From positions 1-62,839 of the forward strand of contig JAGZCC010000005.1 in the NCBI GenBank assembly GCA_018369555.1: DNA of 62,839 bases, given 5' to 3'. A model generated the notes under the pieces. That model had not been told where the DNA came from, did not search any database, and was given only the letters and a program-made list of their open reading frames with translations. Every line of letters begins with the position of its first letter. Position 1 is the first letter of the stretch. Position numbers and translations under genes: made by a program. Shown here in pieces: positions 8,391-17,404 of the stretch. This DNA is from Thomasclavelia spiroformis. GTDB lineage: Bacteria > Bacillota_I > Bacilli_A > Erysipelotrichales > Coprobacillaceae.

Positions 8391-8576
8391 ATGGCAAAAA
8401 CATCAATGAAGGTGAAACAACAACGTCCTCAAAAATACAAAGTGCGTGAATACACACGTTGTGAACGTTGTGGAAGACCACATTCAGTAATTAGAAAATT
8501 TAAACTTTGTAGAATTTGTTTCCGCGAATTAGCTTACAAAGGTGAAATTCCAGGTGTTAAAAAAGCAAGCTGGTAG
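8391..8576 (+). CDS. rpsZ: 30S ribosomal protein S14, zinc-binding type
   Basis: 61 residues, the short zinc form. Two CxxC pairs (CERCG and CRIC, about residues 24-43) bind one zinc, and the end EIPGVKKASW is typical. The long, zinc-free paralogue RpsN2 that some Firmicutes switch to under zinc limitation is not present in this window. The start is preceded by AGGGAGGACTC. Confidence 0.97.
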   Translation: MAKTSMKVKQQRPQKYKVREYTRCERCGRPHSVIRKFKLCRICFRELAYKGEIPGVKKASW

Positions 8577-8609
8577 TAATTTTATCCAGATGGAAGGAGG
8601 ATTTAGCAA

Positions 8610-9005
8610 ATGGTTATGACAGATCCAATTGCAGATATGTTAACAAGAATCCGTAATGCAAATAGACAACACCATGAAAGTGTAATGGTGCCTGTATCAA
8701 AATTAAAAGTAGATATTGCTGAAATTTTAAAGAATGAAGGATTCATAAAAGGATATAAAATTGAGGGTGAAGGCCCAATTAAAAACATTGTCATTACTCT
8801 AAAATATAGAGGAAATGAACGTGTAATTACAGATTTAAAAAGAATTTCTAAACCAGGATTACGTGTATATGCAAAAGTAAATGAAATCCCAAAAGTGTTA
8901 AATGGATTAGGAATTGTAATTTTATCAACTTCTCAAGGATTAATGACTGATAAAGAAGCTCGTGCTAAAAAAGTCGGTGGAGAAGTTCTAGCATATATTT
9001 GGTAA
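8610..9005 (+). CDS. rpsH: 30S ribosomal protein S8
   Basis: 131 residues. DPIADMLTRIRNANRQHHES and the C-terminal GLMTDKEARAKKVGGEVLAYIW are diagnostic. S8 binds 16S helix 21 and, in enterobacteria, represses the spc operon. Two Met codons lie at the start (MVM); 8610 is chosen for its spacing from GGAAGGAGG, but 8616 is possible. Confidence 0.97.
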   Translation: MVMTDPIADMLTRIRNANRQHHESVMVPVSKLKVDIAEILKNEGFIKGYKIEGEGPIKNIVITLKYRGNERVITDLKRISKPGLRVYAKVNEIPKVLNGLGIVILSTSQGLMTDKEARAKKVGGEVLAYIW

Positions 9006-9035
9006 TAAAAACAATAATTCAGGAGGTGCAAACTG

Positions 9036-9581
9036 ATGTCACGTGTCGGTAATAAAATTATTAATGTACCTGAAGGAGTTACAGTAAATATCGCTACTGA
9101 TAATACAGTAACTGTTACAGGTCCAAAAGGGACTTTAGTAAGACAATTTTCACCAGTGATTACAATTAATCAAGAAGAAAATGTAATTACTGTTGCTAGA
9201 AGTACTGAACAAAAAACTCATAAGCAATTACATGGTACAACTAGAGCATTACTTGCTAACATGATTGAAGGTGTACACGTTGGATTCAAGAAAGAATTAG
9301 AAATCGTTGGGATAGGATATCGTGGTCAAATGAAAGGAAATACGCTAGTATTAAATATCGGATATTCTCATCCTGTTGAAATCGAAGGTGAAGAAGGAGT
9401 TACTATTGAAACTCCATCAAATACTAAAATTGTTGTTTCTGGAATCTCTAAAGAACGTGTTGGACAAGTTGCTGCTCAAATTAGAGAAGTAAGAAAACCT
9501 GAGCCATACAAAGGTAAAGGAATTAAATATGTTGATGAAAGAATTATCAGAAAAGAAGGAAAAACTGCTGGTAAGAAGTAG
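9036..9581 (+). CDS. rplF: 50S ribosomal protein L6
   Basis: 181 residues with the two repeated L6 domains. MSRVGNKIINVPEGV opens the first. The end of the second has EVRKPEPYKGKGIKYVDE, the rRNA-binding signature near the GTPase-associated centre and sarcin-ricin loop. CAGGAGGTGCAAACTG precedes the ATG. Confidence 0.98.
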   Translation: MSRVGNKIINVPEGVTVNIATDNTVTVTGPKGTLVRQFSPVITINQEENVITVARSTEQKTHKQLHGTTRALLANMIEGVHVGFKKELEIVGIGYRGQMKGNTLVLNIGYSHPVEIEGEEGVTIETPSNTKIVVSGISKERVGQVAAQIREVRKPEPYKGKGIKYVDERIIRKEGKTAGKK

Positions 9582-9602
9582 TTTTGAAAGGAGCAAAATA
9601 AG

Positions 9603-9959
9603 ATGTCAAAATTACAATCTCGTAATGATGTTCGTTTAAAAAGACATGCTAGAGTTCGTTCTAAAATTAGCGGAACTCCTGAATGTCCAAGATTAAACGT
9701 GTTCCGTTCAAATGCTCATATTCATGCACAAGTTATAGATGATGTAAATGGTGTAACTTTAGCTAGTGCATCAAGTGTCAATATGAAATTAGAAAACGGT
9801 TCTAATATCGCAGCTGCAACTGCAGTAGGTAAAGCTGTTGCTGAAGCAGCACTTGCAAAAAATATTAAAAAAGTAGTATTTGATCGTGGAGGATATGTAT
9901 ACCATGGTCGTGTAAAAGCCCTAGCTGAAGCTGCTAGAGAGGCTGGATTAGAATTCTAG
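9603..9959 (+). CDS. rplR: 50S ribosomal protein L18
   Basis: 118 residues. RLKRHARVRSKISGTPECPR and the end VVFDRGGYVYHGRVKALAEA are typical. L18 brings 5S rRNA into the large subunit with L5. GAAAGGAGC precedes the ATG, 21 nt after rplF. Confidence 0.97.
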   Translation: MSKLQSRNDVRLKRHARVRSKISGTPECPRLNVFRSNAHIHAQVIDDVNGVTLASASSVNMKLENGSNIAAATAVGKAVAEAALAKNIKKVVFDRGGYVYHGRVKALAEAAREAGLEF

Positions 9960-9971
9960 AAGGAGGTCAAT

Positions 9972-10535
9972 ATGGAACAACGTAAACCAAGAAATAATGG
10001 ACCAAGAAACAATGGACCTAAAAAAGGTCAAAGAAACAATGGAGCTAGAAGAGAAGAAAAAGAATTTGAAGAACGTGTTGTTACTATTAACCGTGTAACT
10101 AAAGTAGTTAAAGGTGGACGTAAATTTCGTTTCGCTGCATTAGTTGTAATCGGTGATAGAAAAGGTAGAGTTGGTTTTGGTACTGGAAAAGCAAATGAAG
10201 TACCTGATGCAATTAGAAAAGCTTCTGAAAATGCTAAGAGAAATGTCATTAATGTTCCTTTAATTCATGGAACAATTCCTCATGATGTAACTGGTATTTA
10301 TGGATCAGGTAGAGTATTCATTAGACCTGCGTCTCAAGGTACTGGAATTATTGCTGGAGGACCAGTTCGTGCTGTTGTAGAATTAGCTGGATATACTGAT
10401 ATTTTATCTAAATCATTGGGTTCTAGAACACCAATCAATATGGTTAGAGCTACAATGGAAGGGTTAGCTTCATTAAAAACTGTGAACCAAGTTGCTGAAT
10501 TAAGAGATAAAAAGATTGAAGAAATTTTTGGATAG
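9972..10535 (+). CDS. rpsE: 30S ribosomal protein S5
   Basis: 187 residues. The double-stranded-RNA-binding-like N-terminal domain (RKGRVGFGTGKANEVPDAIR) and the C-terminal domain (GSRTPINMVRATMEGL) identify S5, which acts in decoding accuracy and mRNA unwinding. The protein starts with about 30 residues rich in Asn, Gly, Arg and Lys, containing two copies of PRNNG and a related QRNNG. This basic low-complexity extension makes it about 20 residues longer than the Bacillus protein; it is probably disordered and touches rRNA. AGAAGGAGG precedes the ATG. Confidence 0.97.
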   Translation: MEQRKPRNNGPRNNGPKKGQRNNGARREEKEFEERVVTINRVTKVVKGGRKFRFAALVVIGDRKGRVGFGTGKANEVPDAIRKASENAKRNVINVPLIHGTIPHDVTGIYGSGRVFIRPASQGTGIIAGGPVRAVVELAGYTDILSKSLGSRTPINMVRATMEGLASLKTVNQVAELRDKKIEEIFG

Positions 10536-10548
10536 GAGGGCGTAAAGA

Positions 10549-10731
10549 ATGGCAAAAACAGTTATGATTACGCTTGTAAAAAGTCCAATTGGTCGTTTAC
10601 CAAAACAAAGGGCTACTCTTAAAGCGTTAGGTTTAACAAAATTAAATAAAACTGTAGAAAAAGAAAACAACGAATTTATTCAAGGAATGATTAAAGTTGT
10701 TGAACACCTAGTAAAAGTAGAAGAAAAATAG
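10549..10731 (+). CDS. rpmD: 50S ribosomal protein L30
   Basis: 60 residues. ITLVKSPIGRLPKQRATLKALGLTKLNKTV is the L30 core, cited here as residues 7-36. Many bacteria lack L30; its presence between rpsE and rplO is the standard Firmicute order. TAGGAGGGCG overlaps the rpsE stop. Confidence 0.96.
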   Translation: MAKTVMITLVKSPIGRLPKQRATLKALGLTKLNKTVEKENNEFIQGMIKVVEHLVKVEEK

Positions 10732-10744
10732 GGAGGTGTAACTG

Positions 10745-11185
10745 ATGAAACTACATGAATTACAATACACTGAAGGTGCACGTAAAGCAAGAAAACGTGT
10801 TGGTAGAGGAACAAGTTCTGGTACTGGTAAAACTGCTGGTAGAGGACAAAAAGGACAAGGAGCAAGATCTGGTGGAGGTAAGAAACCAGGATTTGAAGGT
10901 GGACAAACACCATTGTTCATGCGTTTACCAAAACGTGGATTTACAAACTTTAATAGAGTAGAATATGCAATTGTTAATTTAGAACAATTAAATTCATTTG
11001 AAGAAGGGACAGTAGTTTGTCCTAAAATGTTAAAAGAAGCTGGAATTATTAAAAAAGAATTAGATGGTGTAAAAGTACTTGGTAATGGTAAATTAGAAAA
11101 AGCGATTACAGTTAAAGCACACAAGTTTTCTAAATCGGCTATTGCCTCAATTGAAGCTGCTGGTGGAAAAACTGAGGTGATTTAA
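10745..11185 (+). CDS. rplO: 50S ribosomal protein L15
   Basis: 146 residues. The glycine-rich N-terminal arm (RVGRGTSSGTGKTAGRGQKG) and GFEGGQTPLFMRLPKRGF identify L15, which threads through 23S rRNA late in assembly. The stop is one base before the secY start, and the secY ribosome binding site GAGGTGAT lies inside rplO, so the two genes are probably translationally coupled. Confidence 0.97.
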   Translation: MKLHELQYTEGARKARKRVGRGTSSGTGKTAGRGQKGQGARSGGGKKPGFEGGQTPLFMRLPKRGFTNFNRVEYAIVNLEQLNSFEEGTVVCPKMLKEAGIIKKELDGVKVLGNGKLEKAITVKAHKFSKSAIASIEAAGGKTEVI

Positions 11186-11186
11186 G

Positions 11187-12488
11187 ATGTTTACATTTTT
11201 GAAAAATGTTTTCAAAAAAGGTGAACTTCGCCAAAAAGTAATTTTTACGCTAGGAATACTATTTGTATATCGTTTAGGTGCTGCAATTACTATTCCTAGT
11301 GTCAACACTGGTGCTTTGAGTGCTAGTGATGCAACTAATGGAATTTTTGGGATTATGAATTTAATTGGTGGGGGAACTTTAGAAAGATTTTCATTGTTCT
11401 CTCTTGGGGTATCACCTTATATCACTTCTTCTATCATTATTGAACTTTTATCTATGGATGTAATTCCTGTTTTAAGTCAATGGCGTAAGGAAGGAAATAC
11501 AGGTAAAAAGAAAAAAGATCGTGTTACACGATATGTGACTTTATTTTTAGCAGCATTGCAAGGTGGCGTATTAACATACGCTTTTGATACTGGATATAAT
11601 ATTTTATCTGATTCAAGTATTTGGACATATATTTATGTTGTCATTGTTATGATAGCAGGTAGTATGTTAGCTGTATGGTTAGGAGATCAAATAACAAATA
11701 AAGGTATTGGTAATGGTGTTTCATTATTAATCTTTACAGGTATTGTATCTAACTTACCTACAAGTTTTATTACAACATTTAATAATTTAGTTGATACTAG
11801 TGGTAAAGCTATTGATATGTGGTTAGGAATTGGTTGGTATGCATTATTTGTAGTCGTATATTTATCAATCGTAATCTTTGTTGTATTCAATGAAGGTGCA
11901 GTAAGAAAAATACCAATAATTTATGCAACTAGTTCTAATACAACAATGAGAACTAAAGATCAAACACATATGCCTATTAAAATTAATAGTTCAGGTGTTA
12001 TTCCTGTAATCTTTGCTTCTTCTGTATTAGCAGCACCTAGAACAATTGTTAGTTTTATGGAAACTAGTGATGTTACAAATTGGATTAATACAATTTTTAA
12101 TTATCAAGAACCAGTAGGGTTCGTCTTATATATTTTAATGATTATTGGATTTACTTTTTTCTATTCAAATTTACAAATCGATGCTGAAAAAATTAGTGAC
12201 GATTTAAAGAAAAATGGAGGATCTATACCAGGGGTTAGAACTGGTGAAGATACAAAGATTTATATTAAAAAAGTTTTAAATAGAATCACAGTTGTTGGTT
12301 CATTATCATTGTGTATTATTGCAGCTATTCCTATTATTACACCTGTTATATGGTCACAAACTGCGAATGCATCATTATCGTTAGGTGGTACTGGATTAAT
12401 TATCGTAACTGGAGTAGCGTTAGAAACAGTGAGACAAATTAAAACGCATATAACTAGAAAAGAATATCACGGTTATATTAGAAGATAG
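11187..12488 (+). CDS. secY: Protein translocase subunit SecY
   Basis: 433 residues with about ten membrane segments. It is the pore of the Sec translocon in the cytoplasmic membrane, working with SecE, SecG and SecA. The first helix (VIFTLGILFVYRLGAAITIP), the plug region near FGIMNLIGGGTLERFSLFSLG and the late GLIIVTGVALETVRQI are typical. Length is normal. It sits in the usual place between rplO and adk. The signal-peptide proteins in this window (for example at 53254 and 62641) would use this channel. Confidence 0.98.
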   Translation: MFTFLKNVFKKGELRQKVIFTLGILFVYRLGAAITIPSVNTGALSASDATNGIFGIMNLIGGGTLERFSLFSLGVSPYITSSIIIELLSMDVIPVLSQWRKEGNTGKKKKDRVTRYVTLFLAALQGGVLTYAFDTGYNILSDSSIWTYIYVVIVMIAGSMLAVWLGDQITNKGIGNGVSLLIFTGIVSNLPTSFITTFNNLVDTSGKAIDMWLGIGWYALFVVVYLSIVIFVVFNEGAVRKIPIIYATSSNTTMRTKDQTHMPIKINSSGVIPVIFASSVLAAPRTIVSFMETSDVTNWINTIFNYQEPVGFVLYILMIIGFTFFYSNLQIDAEKISDDLKKNGGSIPGVRTGEDTKIYIKKVLNRITVVGSLSLCIIAAIPIITPVIWSQTANASLSLGGTGLIIVTGVALETVRQIKTHITRKEYHGYIRR

Positions 12489-12511
12489 TATAAGAAAGAG
12501 GGCGCGTATAC

Positions 12512-13159
12512 ATGAATATTATCCTAATGGGTCCACCTGGAGCTGGTAAAGGTACTCAAGCTGCAAATTTAGTCAAAGAGTATGGACTTACTCATATTTC
12601 TACAGGGGATATTTTTAGAAAAGCACTTAAGGAACAAACAAAATATGGTGTTATTGCAAAATATTTTATGCAATTTGGTCACCTTGTTCCTGATGATTAT
12701 ACTATTCAAATGGTAAGAGAGTACTTGCAAGAAAATGAATTTCCAAATGGATTTGTTCTTGATGGGTTCCCTCGTACAATTATTCAAGCTAGAGAATTAG
12801 AAAGTATTGCTAAAGAATTTAAGTTTAATATTGATGCAGTTATTAATTTAGATATTGAATTGGATCGTTTAGTTCCAAGACTTTCTGGTAGAAGAACTTG
12901 TAAAGAATGTGGGACAAGTTTTCACATTGAATATAATCCACCAAAAGTTAAAGGTGTTTGTGATGCTTGTGGTGGAGAATTGTATCAAAGACCTGATGAA
13001 AGTGAAGAAGCTGTAAAGGTTAGACTTGATACTTATGAAAAACAAACTAGACCATTAATCGATTATTATACGATGAAAGGTCAAATCACTAATATTAATG
13101 GTGATCAATCTATGGAAGACGTCTTTAAGGATATCAAAGCTAGCCTGGGGGTTAAATAA
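12512..13159 (+). CDS. adk: Adenylate kinase
   Basis: 215 residues. It interconverts ATP plus AMP with two ADP. The P-loop GPPGAGKGTQ lies at residues 7-16, the AMP-binding DGFPRT near residue 84, and the lid carries two Cys pairs (CKEC and CDAC), so this is the zinc-containing Gram-positive type. AAGAGGGCG precedes the ATG. The stop shares one base with the map start. Confidence 0.97.
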   Translation: MNIILMGPPGAGKGTQAANLVKEYGLTHISTGDIFRKALKEQTKYGVIAKYFMQFGHLVPDDYTIQMVREYLQENEFPNGFVLDGFPRTIIQARELESIAKEFKFNIDAVINLDIELDRLVPRLSGRRTCKECGTSFHIEYNPPKVKGVCDACGGELYQRPDESEEAVKVRLDTYEKQTRPLIDYYTMKGQITNINGDQSMEDVFKDIKASLGVK

Positions 13160-13905
13160 TGATTGTTACTAAAGATCGTAGAGAAATTGAATTGATGGCA
13201 GAGGCAGGAAGAATTGTTGCATTAGTACATGAGAAACTTAAGGAAGTTATTGTACCTGGAATTACTACAAAGCAAATAGATCAAATTTGTGAAAAAGTAA
13301 TTCGTGACAATAATGCAACTCCTTCGTTCCTTCATTTATATGGTTTTCCTAATAGTGTTTGTACTTCCATAAATGAGGTAGTGGTTCATGGAATTCCTAG
13401 CAATCAAACTTTAAAAGAGGGAGATATTATTTCAGTAGATGTAGGTGCCTGTTATAAAGGTTATCACGGAGATAGTGCATGGACATATGCAGTAGGAAAA
13501 ATAAGTGATGAGGCCAAACATCTAATGGAAGTATGTGAAGGATCTTTATATGCTGGATTAAAACAGGTAAAACCTGGAAATCGTTTATCTGATATTTCTC
13601 ATGCTATATATGTTTATCTTGATGAACATGGTTGTACTACTCCTCTAGATTATACTGGTCATGGAATTGGTAGTGAAGTTCACGAAGATCCACCTGTTCC
13701 AAATTATGGAAAAGCTGGGCGTGGACCGCGATTAAAAGCGGGAATGACGCTTGCAATTGAACCAATGGCTCATTTAGGTGGATGTGAGACAGAAGTGTTA
13801 CAAGATAATTGGACAGTTATAACTAAAGATCGTTCTTTAGCAGCACATTATGAACACACAATCGTTATTACTGATAATGGGTATGAAATTTTGACAAAAC
13901 TTTAA
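13159..13905 (+). CDS. map: Methionine aminopeptidase, type I
   Basis: 248 residues. It removes the initiator Met from new proteins. The metal ligands of the pita-bread fold are visible: DVGACYKGYHGD (two Asp), the His of HGIGSEVHEDP, EPM and the final Glu near HYEHT. No N-terminal zinc finger is present, as expected for the bacterial type Ia form. It overlaps adk by one base (TAATG). Confidence 0.97.
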   Translation: MIVTKDRREIELMAEAGRIVALVHEKLKEVIVPGITTKQIDQICEKVIRDNNATPSFLHLYGFPNSVCTSINEVVVHGIPSNQTLKEGDIISVDVGACYKGYHGDSAWTYAVGKISDEAKHLMEVCEGSLYAGLKQVKPGNRLSDISHAIYVYLDEHGCTTPLDYTGHGIGSEVHEDPPVPNYGKAGRGPRLKAGMTLAIEPMAHLGGCETEVLQDNWTVITKDRSLAAHYEHTIVITDNGYEILTKL

Positions 13906-13924
13906 TAAAAGGGAGTTGAGATCT

Positions 13925-14146
13925 ATGGCAAAGAAAGATGACGTTCTTGAAGTAGAAGCAACGGTACTTGAAACATTACCAAATGCAATGTTCAAAGTAG
14001 CGTTAGAAAATGGAGTAGAAATCCTTGCTCACGTTTCTGGTAAAATCCGTATGCATTACATTCGCATTTTACCGGGGGATAGGGTTACAGTAGAAATTTC
14101 TCCATACGATTTAACACGTGGGCGAATTACATTTAGACATAAATAA
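13925..14146 (+). CDS. infA: Translation initiation factor IF-1
   Basis: 73 residues with an OB fold. MAKKDDVLEVEATVLETLPN and HVSGKIRMHYIRILPGDRV are diagnostic. The ATG at 13925 is chosen because GGGAG lies about 8 nt before it and the protein then matches the family start; an in-frame TTG at 13916 would add three residues without support. IF-1 covers the A site during initiation. It sits between map and rpmJ as in Bacillus. Confidence 0.97.
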   Translation: MAKKDDVLEVEATVLETLPNAMFKVALENGVEILAHVSGKIRMHYIRILPGDRVTVEISPYDLTRGRITFRHK

Positions 14147-14177
14147 AACTTAAATCTTCCAGGAGGAGGTAGACAAG

Positions 14178-14291
14178 ATGAAAGTAAGACCATCTGTAAA
14201 ACCAATCTGTGATAAATGCAGAGTAATCAAAAGAAAAGGGCGCGTAATGGTTATTTGCGAAAACCCTAAACACAAACAAAGACAAGGTTAA
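14178..14291 (+). CDS. rpmJ: 50S ribosomal protein L36, zinc type
   Basis: 37 residues: MKVRPSVKPICDKCRVIKRK, then GRVMVICENPKHKQRQG. The three Cys and one His (CxxC, C, H) form the zinc site of the C+ type. The ribosome binding site AGGAGGAGG at 14161-14169 is very strong. The gene lies in the standard position between infA and rpsM. Confidence 0.97.
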   Translation: MKVRPSVKPICDKCRVIKRKGRVMVICENPKHKQRQG

Positions 14292-14317
14292 TTAGTAGTT
14301 AATTAGGAGGAAATAAA

Positions 14318-14683
14318 ATGGCTCGTATTGCTGGAGTTGATATCCCACGTGATAAACGTGTGGTTATCTCATTAACTTATATCTATGGTATTGGTAAACC
14401 AACAGCACAAGAAATTTTAGCTAAAGTTGGTATCAATGAAAATACTAGAGTTAAAGATTTAACTGAAGATGAAATTGGTAAAATTAGAAAAGAAGTAGAA
14501 TCAATTAAAGTTGAAGGTGATCTTCGCCGTGAAGTTGCATTAAATATCAAACGTTTAATGGAAATTGGAAGTTATAGAGGAATTCGTCACCGTAAAGGTC
14601 TTCCTGTACGTGGTCAAAAAACTAAGACAAATGCTCGTACTCGTAAAGGAAAAGCAAAACCAATAGCAGGAAAGAAAAAATAG
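14318..14683 (+). CDS. rpsM: 30S ribosomal protein S13
   Basis: 121 residues. MARIAGVDIPRDKRVVISLT, the helix-turn GIRHRKGLPVRGQKTKTNAR and a lysine-rich tail that reaches the P-site tRNA identify S13. TTAGGAGG precedes the ATG. Confidence 0.98.
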   Translation: MARIAGVDIPRDKRVVISLTYIYGIGKPTAQEILAKVGINENTRVKDLTEDEIGKIRKEVESIKVEGDLRREVALNIKRLMEIGSYRGIRHRKGLPVRGQKTKTNARTRKGKAKPIAGKKK

Positions 14684-14703
14684 GATAGGAGGTTGAACTA
14701 AGA

Positions 14704-15096
14704 ATGGCAAAGGTAAAACAAGTACGCGGAAAAAAACGTGTAAAGAAAAATATTGCAAAAGGTGTAGCGCATGTTCATTCAACTTTCAATAATACTATTG
14801 TAACTATTACTGATGAACATGGTAATGTATTAACATGGTCAAGTGCAGGAGCATTAGGATTTAAAGGTTCTAGAAAATCTACTCCATTTGCAGCTCAAAT
14901 GGCTTCTGAAGCTGCTGCAAAAGCATCTATGGATCATGGAGTAAAATCTGTAGAGGTATGTGTAAAAGGTCCTGGTCCTGGTCGTGAAGCTGCGGTAAGA
15001 GCTTTACAAGCAGCAGGATTAGAAGTAACTTCAATTAACGATGTTACACCAATTCCACATAATGGATGTCGTCCACCAAAACGTCCTCGTGGATAA
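14704..15096 (+). CDS. rpsK: 30S ribosomal protein S11
   Basis: 130 residues. HVHSTFNNTIVTITDEHGN and the C-terminal TSINDVTPIPHNGCRPPKRP are diagnostic. S11 lies on the 30S platform near the exit site. GGAGG precedes the start by about 11 nt. A 45-nt gap separates it from rpoA. Confidence 0.98.
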   Translation: MAKVKQVRGKKRVKKNIAKGVAHVHSTFNNTIVTITDEHGNVLTWSSAGALGFKGSRKSTPFAAQMASEAAAKASMDHGVKSVEVCVKGPGPGREAAVRALQAAGLEVTSINDVTPIPHNGCRPPKRPRG

Positions 15097-15141
15097 TTAT
15101 TGTATGATCAAAAAAAATAATTCCTAGTGAGGAGGGAAAAA

Positions 15142-16086
15142 ATGCAAAAGTTTGAAAAGGCAAATTTTAATATAGCTAATTATGATGAAACAGATAATTA
15201 TGGTAAATTTGTTATTGAACCTTTAGAAAGAGGTTTTGGAACAACTTTAGGGAATTCACTTCGTCGAGTTCTTTTATCTTCTTTACCTGGATCTGCTGTT
15301 TATGCAATTAAAGTTCAAGGAGCAATTCATGAATTTTCTGCAGTTGATGGTGTTGTCGAAGATGTTACATCAATTATCTTAAATCTTAAAAAGTTAGTTT
15401 TTGATGTAGATAGTGATGAATCGGCAACAATGATTATTGATGTTGAAGGACCTGCTACTGTAACAGGTGCTGATATTCAATGCCCTTCTGAAGTAACAAT
15501 GATCTCAAATGATTTGGTAATAGCTCATGTTGCTCAAGGTGCTCACTTATACATGGAATTATATGCAAAAAAAGATCGTGGATATGTAAGTGCTGATCAA
15601 AATAAGAAAGATATTAATACAATTGGTATTATTCCAACGGATTCAATTTTTTCACCAGTTGAACGAGTATCTTATGCTGTTGAACCAACAAGAGTTGGTG
15701 AAAGCGCAAAATATGATCAACTGACATTAGAAATAGAGACTAATGGAGCACTAAAACCTTATGAAGCTATTTCATTAGCTGCTAAGATTTTAGTGGAACA
15801 TTTAAATATGTTTGTAGAGTTAACAGATATGGCAGTTAATATGGAAGTTATGTCTGAGGCTCAAAATGATACAAGTAATAAAGTATTAGATATGACAATT
15901 GAAGAATTAGATTTATCTGTACGTTCATACAATTGTTTGAAAAGAGCAGGTATTCAAACTGTTCAAGATCTTGCCGCTAAATCTGAAGATGATATGATCA
16001 AAGTAAGAAATTTAGGTAAGAAATCATTAAAAGAAGTAAAAGAAAAATTAGTTGAATTAGGGTTAGGGTTTAAACCTATTGATTAA
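15142..16086 (+). CDS. rpoA: RNA polymerase alpha subunit
   Basis: 314 residues. The N-terminal dimerisation domain has FVIEPLERGFGTTLGNSLRR, and the C-terminal domain (DLSVRSYNCLKRAGIQTVQD, then KVRNLGKKSLKEVKEKL) binds UP elements and activators. The ATG at 15142 follows GAGGAGGG with good spacing; an upstream in-frame GTG at 15127 would place the ribosome binding site inside the gene. Many A-tract promoters in this AT-rich genome would be targets for the C-terminal domain. Confidence 0.98.
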   Translation: MQKFEKANFNIANYDETDNYGKFVIEPLERGFGTTLGNSLRRVLLSSLPGSAVYAIKVQGAIHEFSAVDGVVEDVTSIILNLKKLVFDVDSDESATMIIDVEGPATVTGADIQCPSEVTMISNDLVIAHVAQGAHLYMELYAKKDRGYVSADQNKKDINTIGIIPTDSIFSPVERVSYAVEPTRVGESAKYDQLTLEIETNGALKPYEAISLAAKILVEHLNMFVELTDMAVNMEVMSEAQNDTSNKVLDMTIEELDLSVRSYNCLKRAGIQTVQDLAAKSEDDMIKVRNLGKKSLKEVKEKLVELGLGFKPID

Positions 16087-16118
16087 TTCGCAAATACGAA
16101 GGAAGGAGCACTAATCTC

Positions 16119-16481
16119 ATGGCTAAAAATAGAAAATTAGGACGTACTTCTGATATTAGAAAATCAATGTTACGTTCTCTAGCAACAGAAGTAATTATGT
16201 ACGGTAAATTAGAAACAACAGAAACTAGAGCTAAAGAAGTTCGTTCTGTTGTTGAAGAATTAATTACTTTAGGTAAACGTGGTGACTTACATGCAAGACG
16301 TCAAGCTGCTGCTGTATTACATAATGTAATTGATGAAGCAACTGGTAAAACTGCTGTACAAAAATTATTTGATGATGTAGCACCTAAGTACAAAGATGTA
16401 AATGGTGGATACACACGTATCTTAAAGACATACAATCGTAAAGGTGACAATGCCCCAATGGCAATCATAACATTAATTTAA
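16119..16481 (+). CDS. rplQ: 50S ribosomal protein L17
   Basis: 120 residues. RKLGRTSDIRKSMLRSLATE and the C-terminal GGYTRILKTYNRKGDNAPMA are diagnostic. L17 lies at the tunnel exit. It closes the operon, and a strong palindromic terminator follows 7 nt after the stop. Confidence 0.98.
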   Translation: MAKNRKLGRTSDIRKSMLRSLATEVIMYGKLETTETRAKEVRSVVEELITLGKRGDLHARRQAAAVLHNVIDEATGKTAVQKLFDDVAPKYKDVNGGYTRILKTYNRKGDNAPMAIITLI

Positions 16482-16487
16482 TAATTT

Positions 16488-16512
16488 AAAGACCCTAGGG
16501 TCTTTTTCTTTT
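16488..16512 (+). terminator. Terminator of the ribosomal operon
   Basis: AAAGACCCTAGGGTCTTT (16488-16505) is a perfect 18-base palindrome followed by a T-rich run. It lies just after rplQ and just before a promoter, separating the ribosomal operon from the ECF genes. Confidence 0.85.
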
Positions 16513-16515
16513 TAC

Positions 16516-16544
16516 TTGACTAAAATATTTATTAAATATAGAAT
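16516..16544 (+). promoter_or_regulatory. Sigma-A-type promoter of the ecf-truA operon
   Basis: TTGACT (16516-16521), a 17-bp spacer and TAGAAT (16539-16544). It starts immediately after the rplQ terminator, so the ECF genes have their own transcription. Confidence 0.75.
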
Positions 16545-16573
16545 GATAAAAAGTAGAATAGGTGGTGAAAGAA

Positions 16574-17404
16574 ATGGAAGAGATTATTCAAATAAAAAAT
16601 TTATCATTTGAATATAAAAAAGGAATCAAAACCATAGATAATGTAAGTTTTGATATATTTGAAGGTGAATATATAACTATTTTAGGTCATAATGGTAGTG
16701 GTAAAAGTACAATAGCAAAATTACTTATTGGACTTTTAGAAAAATTAAGCGGAACAATTATAGTTGATGGAATTGAATTAACTTTAGAAAATTTATACAA
16801 AGTTCGTGATAATATTGGAATTGTATTTCAAAATCCGGATAATCAATTTATTGGAGCCACTGTTCGAGATGATATAGCGTTTGGTTTAGAAAATAACTGC
16901 GTTCCTCAAAATCAGATGGATGAAATAATAAATAATTTTGCTAGTAAAGTTGATATGCAAGATTTTTTAGATCATGAACCAACAAAATTATCTGGAGGTC
17001 AAAAACAGCGTGTTGCAATTGCGGGTATATTAGCAATGAATCCTAAAATAATTATTTTAGATGAAGCAACAAGTATGTTGGATCCTATAGGAAAGCGAGA
17101 AATAAATAATTTAGTAAGAAGATTAAATAAAGAAAAAACAATGACAATTATATCAATTACTCATGATATTGAAGAAGCCAAAAATGCAGATCGTATTATT
17201 GTTATGAATAATGGTAAAGTTATGGCAATAGGAAGACCTCAAGAGATATTAAGCGATGAAAAAAATTTAATTAAATATGAGTTAGATATTCCTTTTGCAT
17301 TAAAGGTGGCAAATAGTTTAAGAAAGATAAATATTGAAACTAATAGAACTTTAGATATGGAGGAATTAGTAAAAGAATTATGTCAATTACATTCAAAGAA
17401 GTAG
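16574..17404 (+). CDS. ecfA1: ECF transporter ATPase A1
   Basis: 276 residues. ABC ATPase of the energy-coupling-factor module that powers vitamin and metal uptake with exchangeable S components. Walker A GHNGSGKS (about residue 39), Q-loop VFQNPDNQF, signature LSGGQKQR and Walker B IIILDEATS are all intact. The ATG at 16574 is preferred over the GTG at 16562, because AGGTGGTGA then acts as ribosome binding site. It overlaps ecfA2 by 25 nt. No S component is encoded nearby, as expected for a shared group II module. Confidence 0.96.
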   Translation: MEEIIQIKNLSFEYKKGIKTIDNVSFDIFEGEYITILGHNGSGKSTIAKLLIGLLEKLSGTIIVDGIELTLENLYKVRDNIGIVFQNPDNQFIGATVRDDIAFGLENNCVPQNQMDEIINNFASKVDMQDFLDHEPTKLSGGQKQRVAIAGILAMNPKIIILDEATSMLDPIGKREINNLVRRLNKEKTMTIISITHDIEEAKNADRIIVMNNGKVMAIGRPQEILSDEKNLIKYELDIPFALKVANSLRKINIETNRTLDMEELVKELCQLHSKK

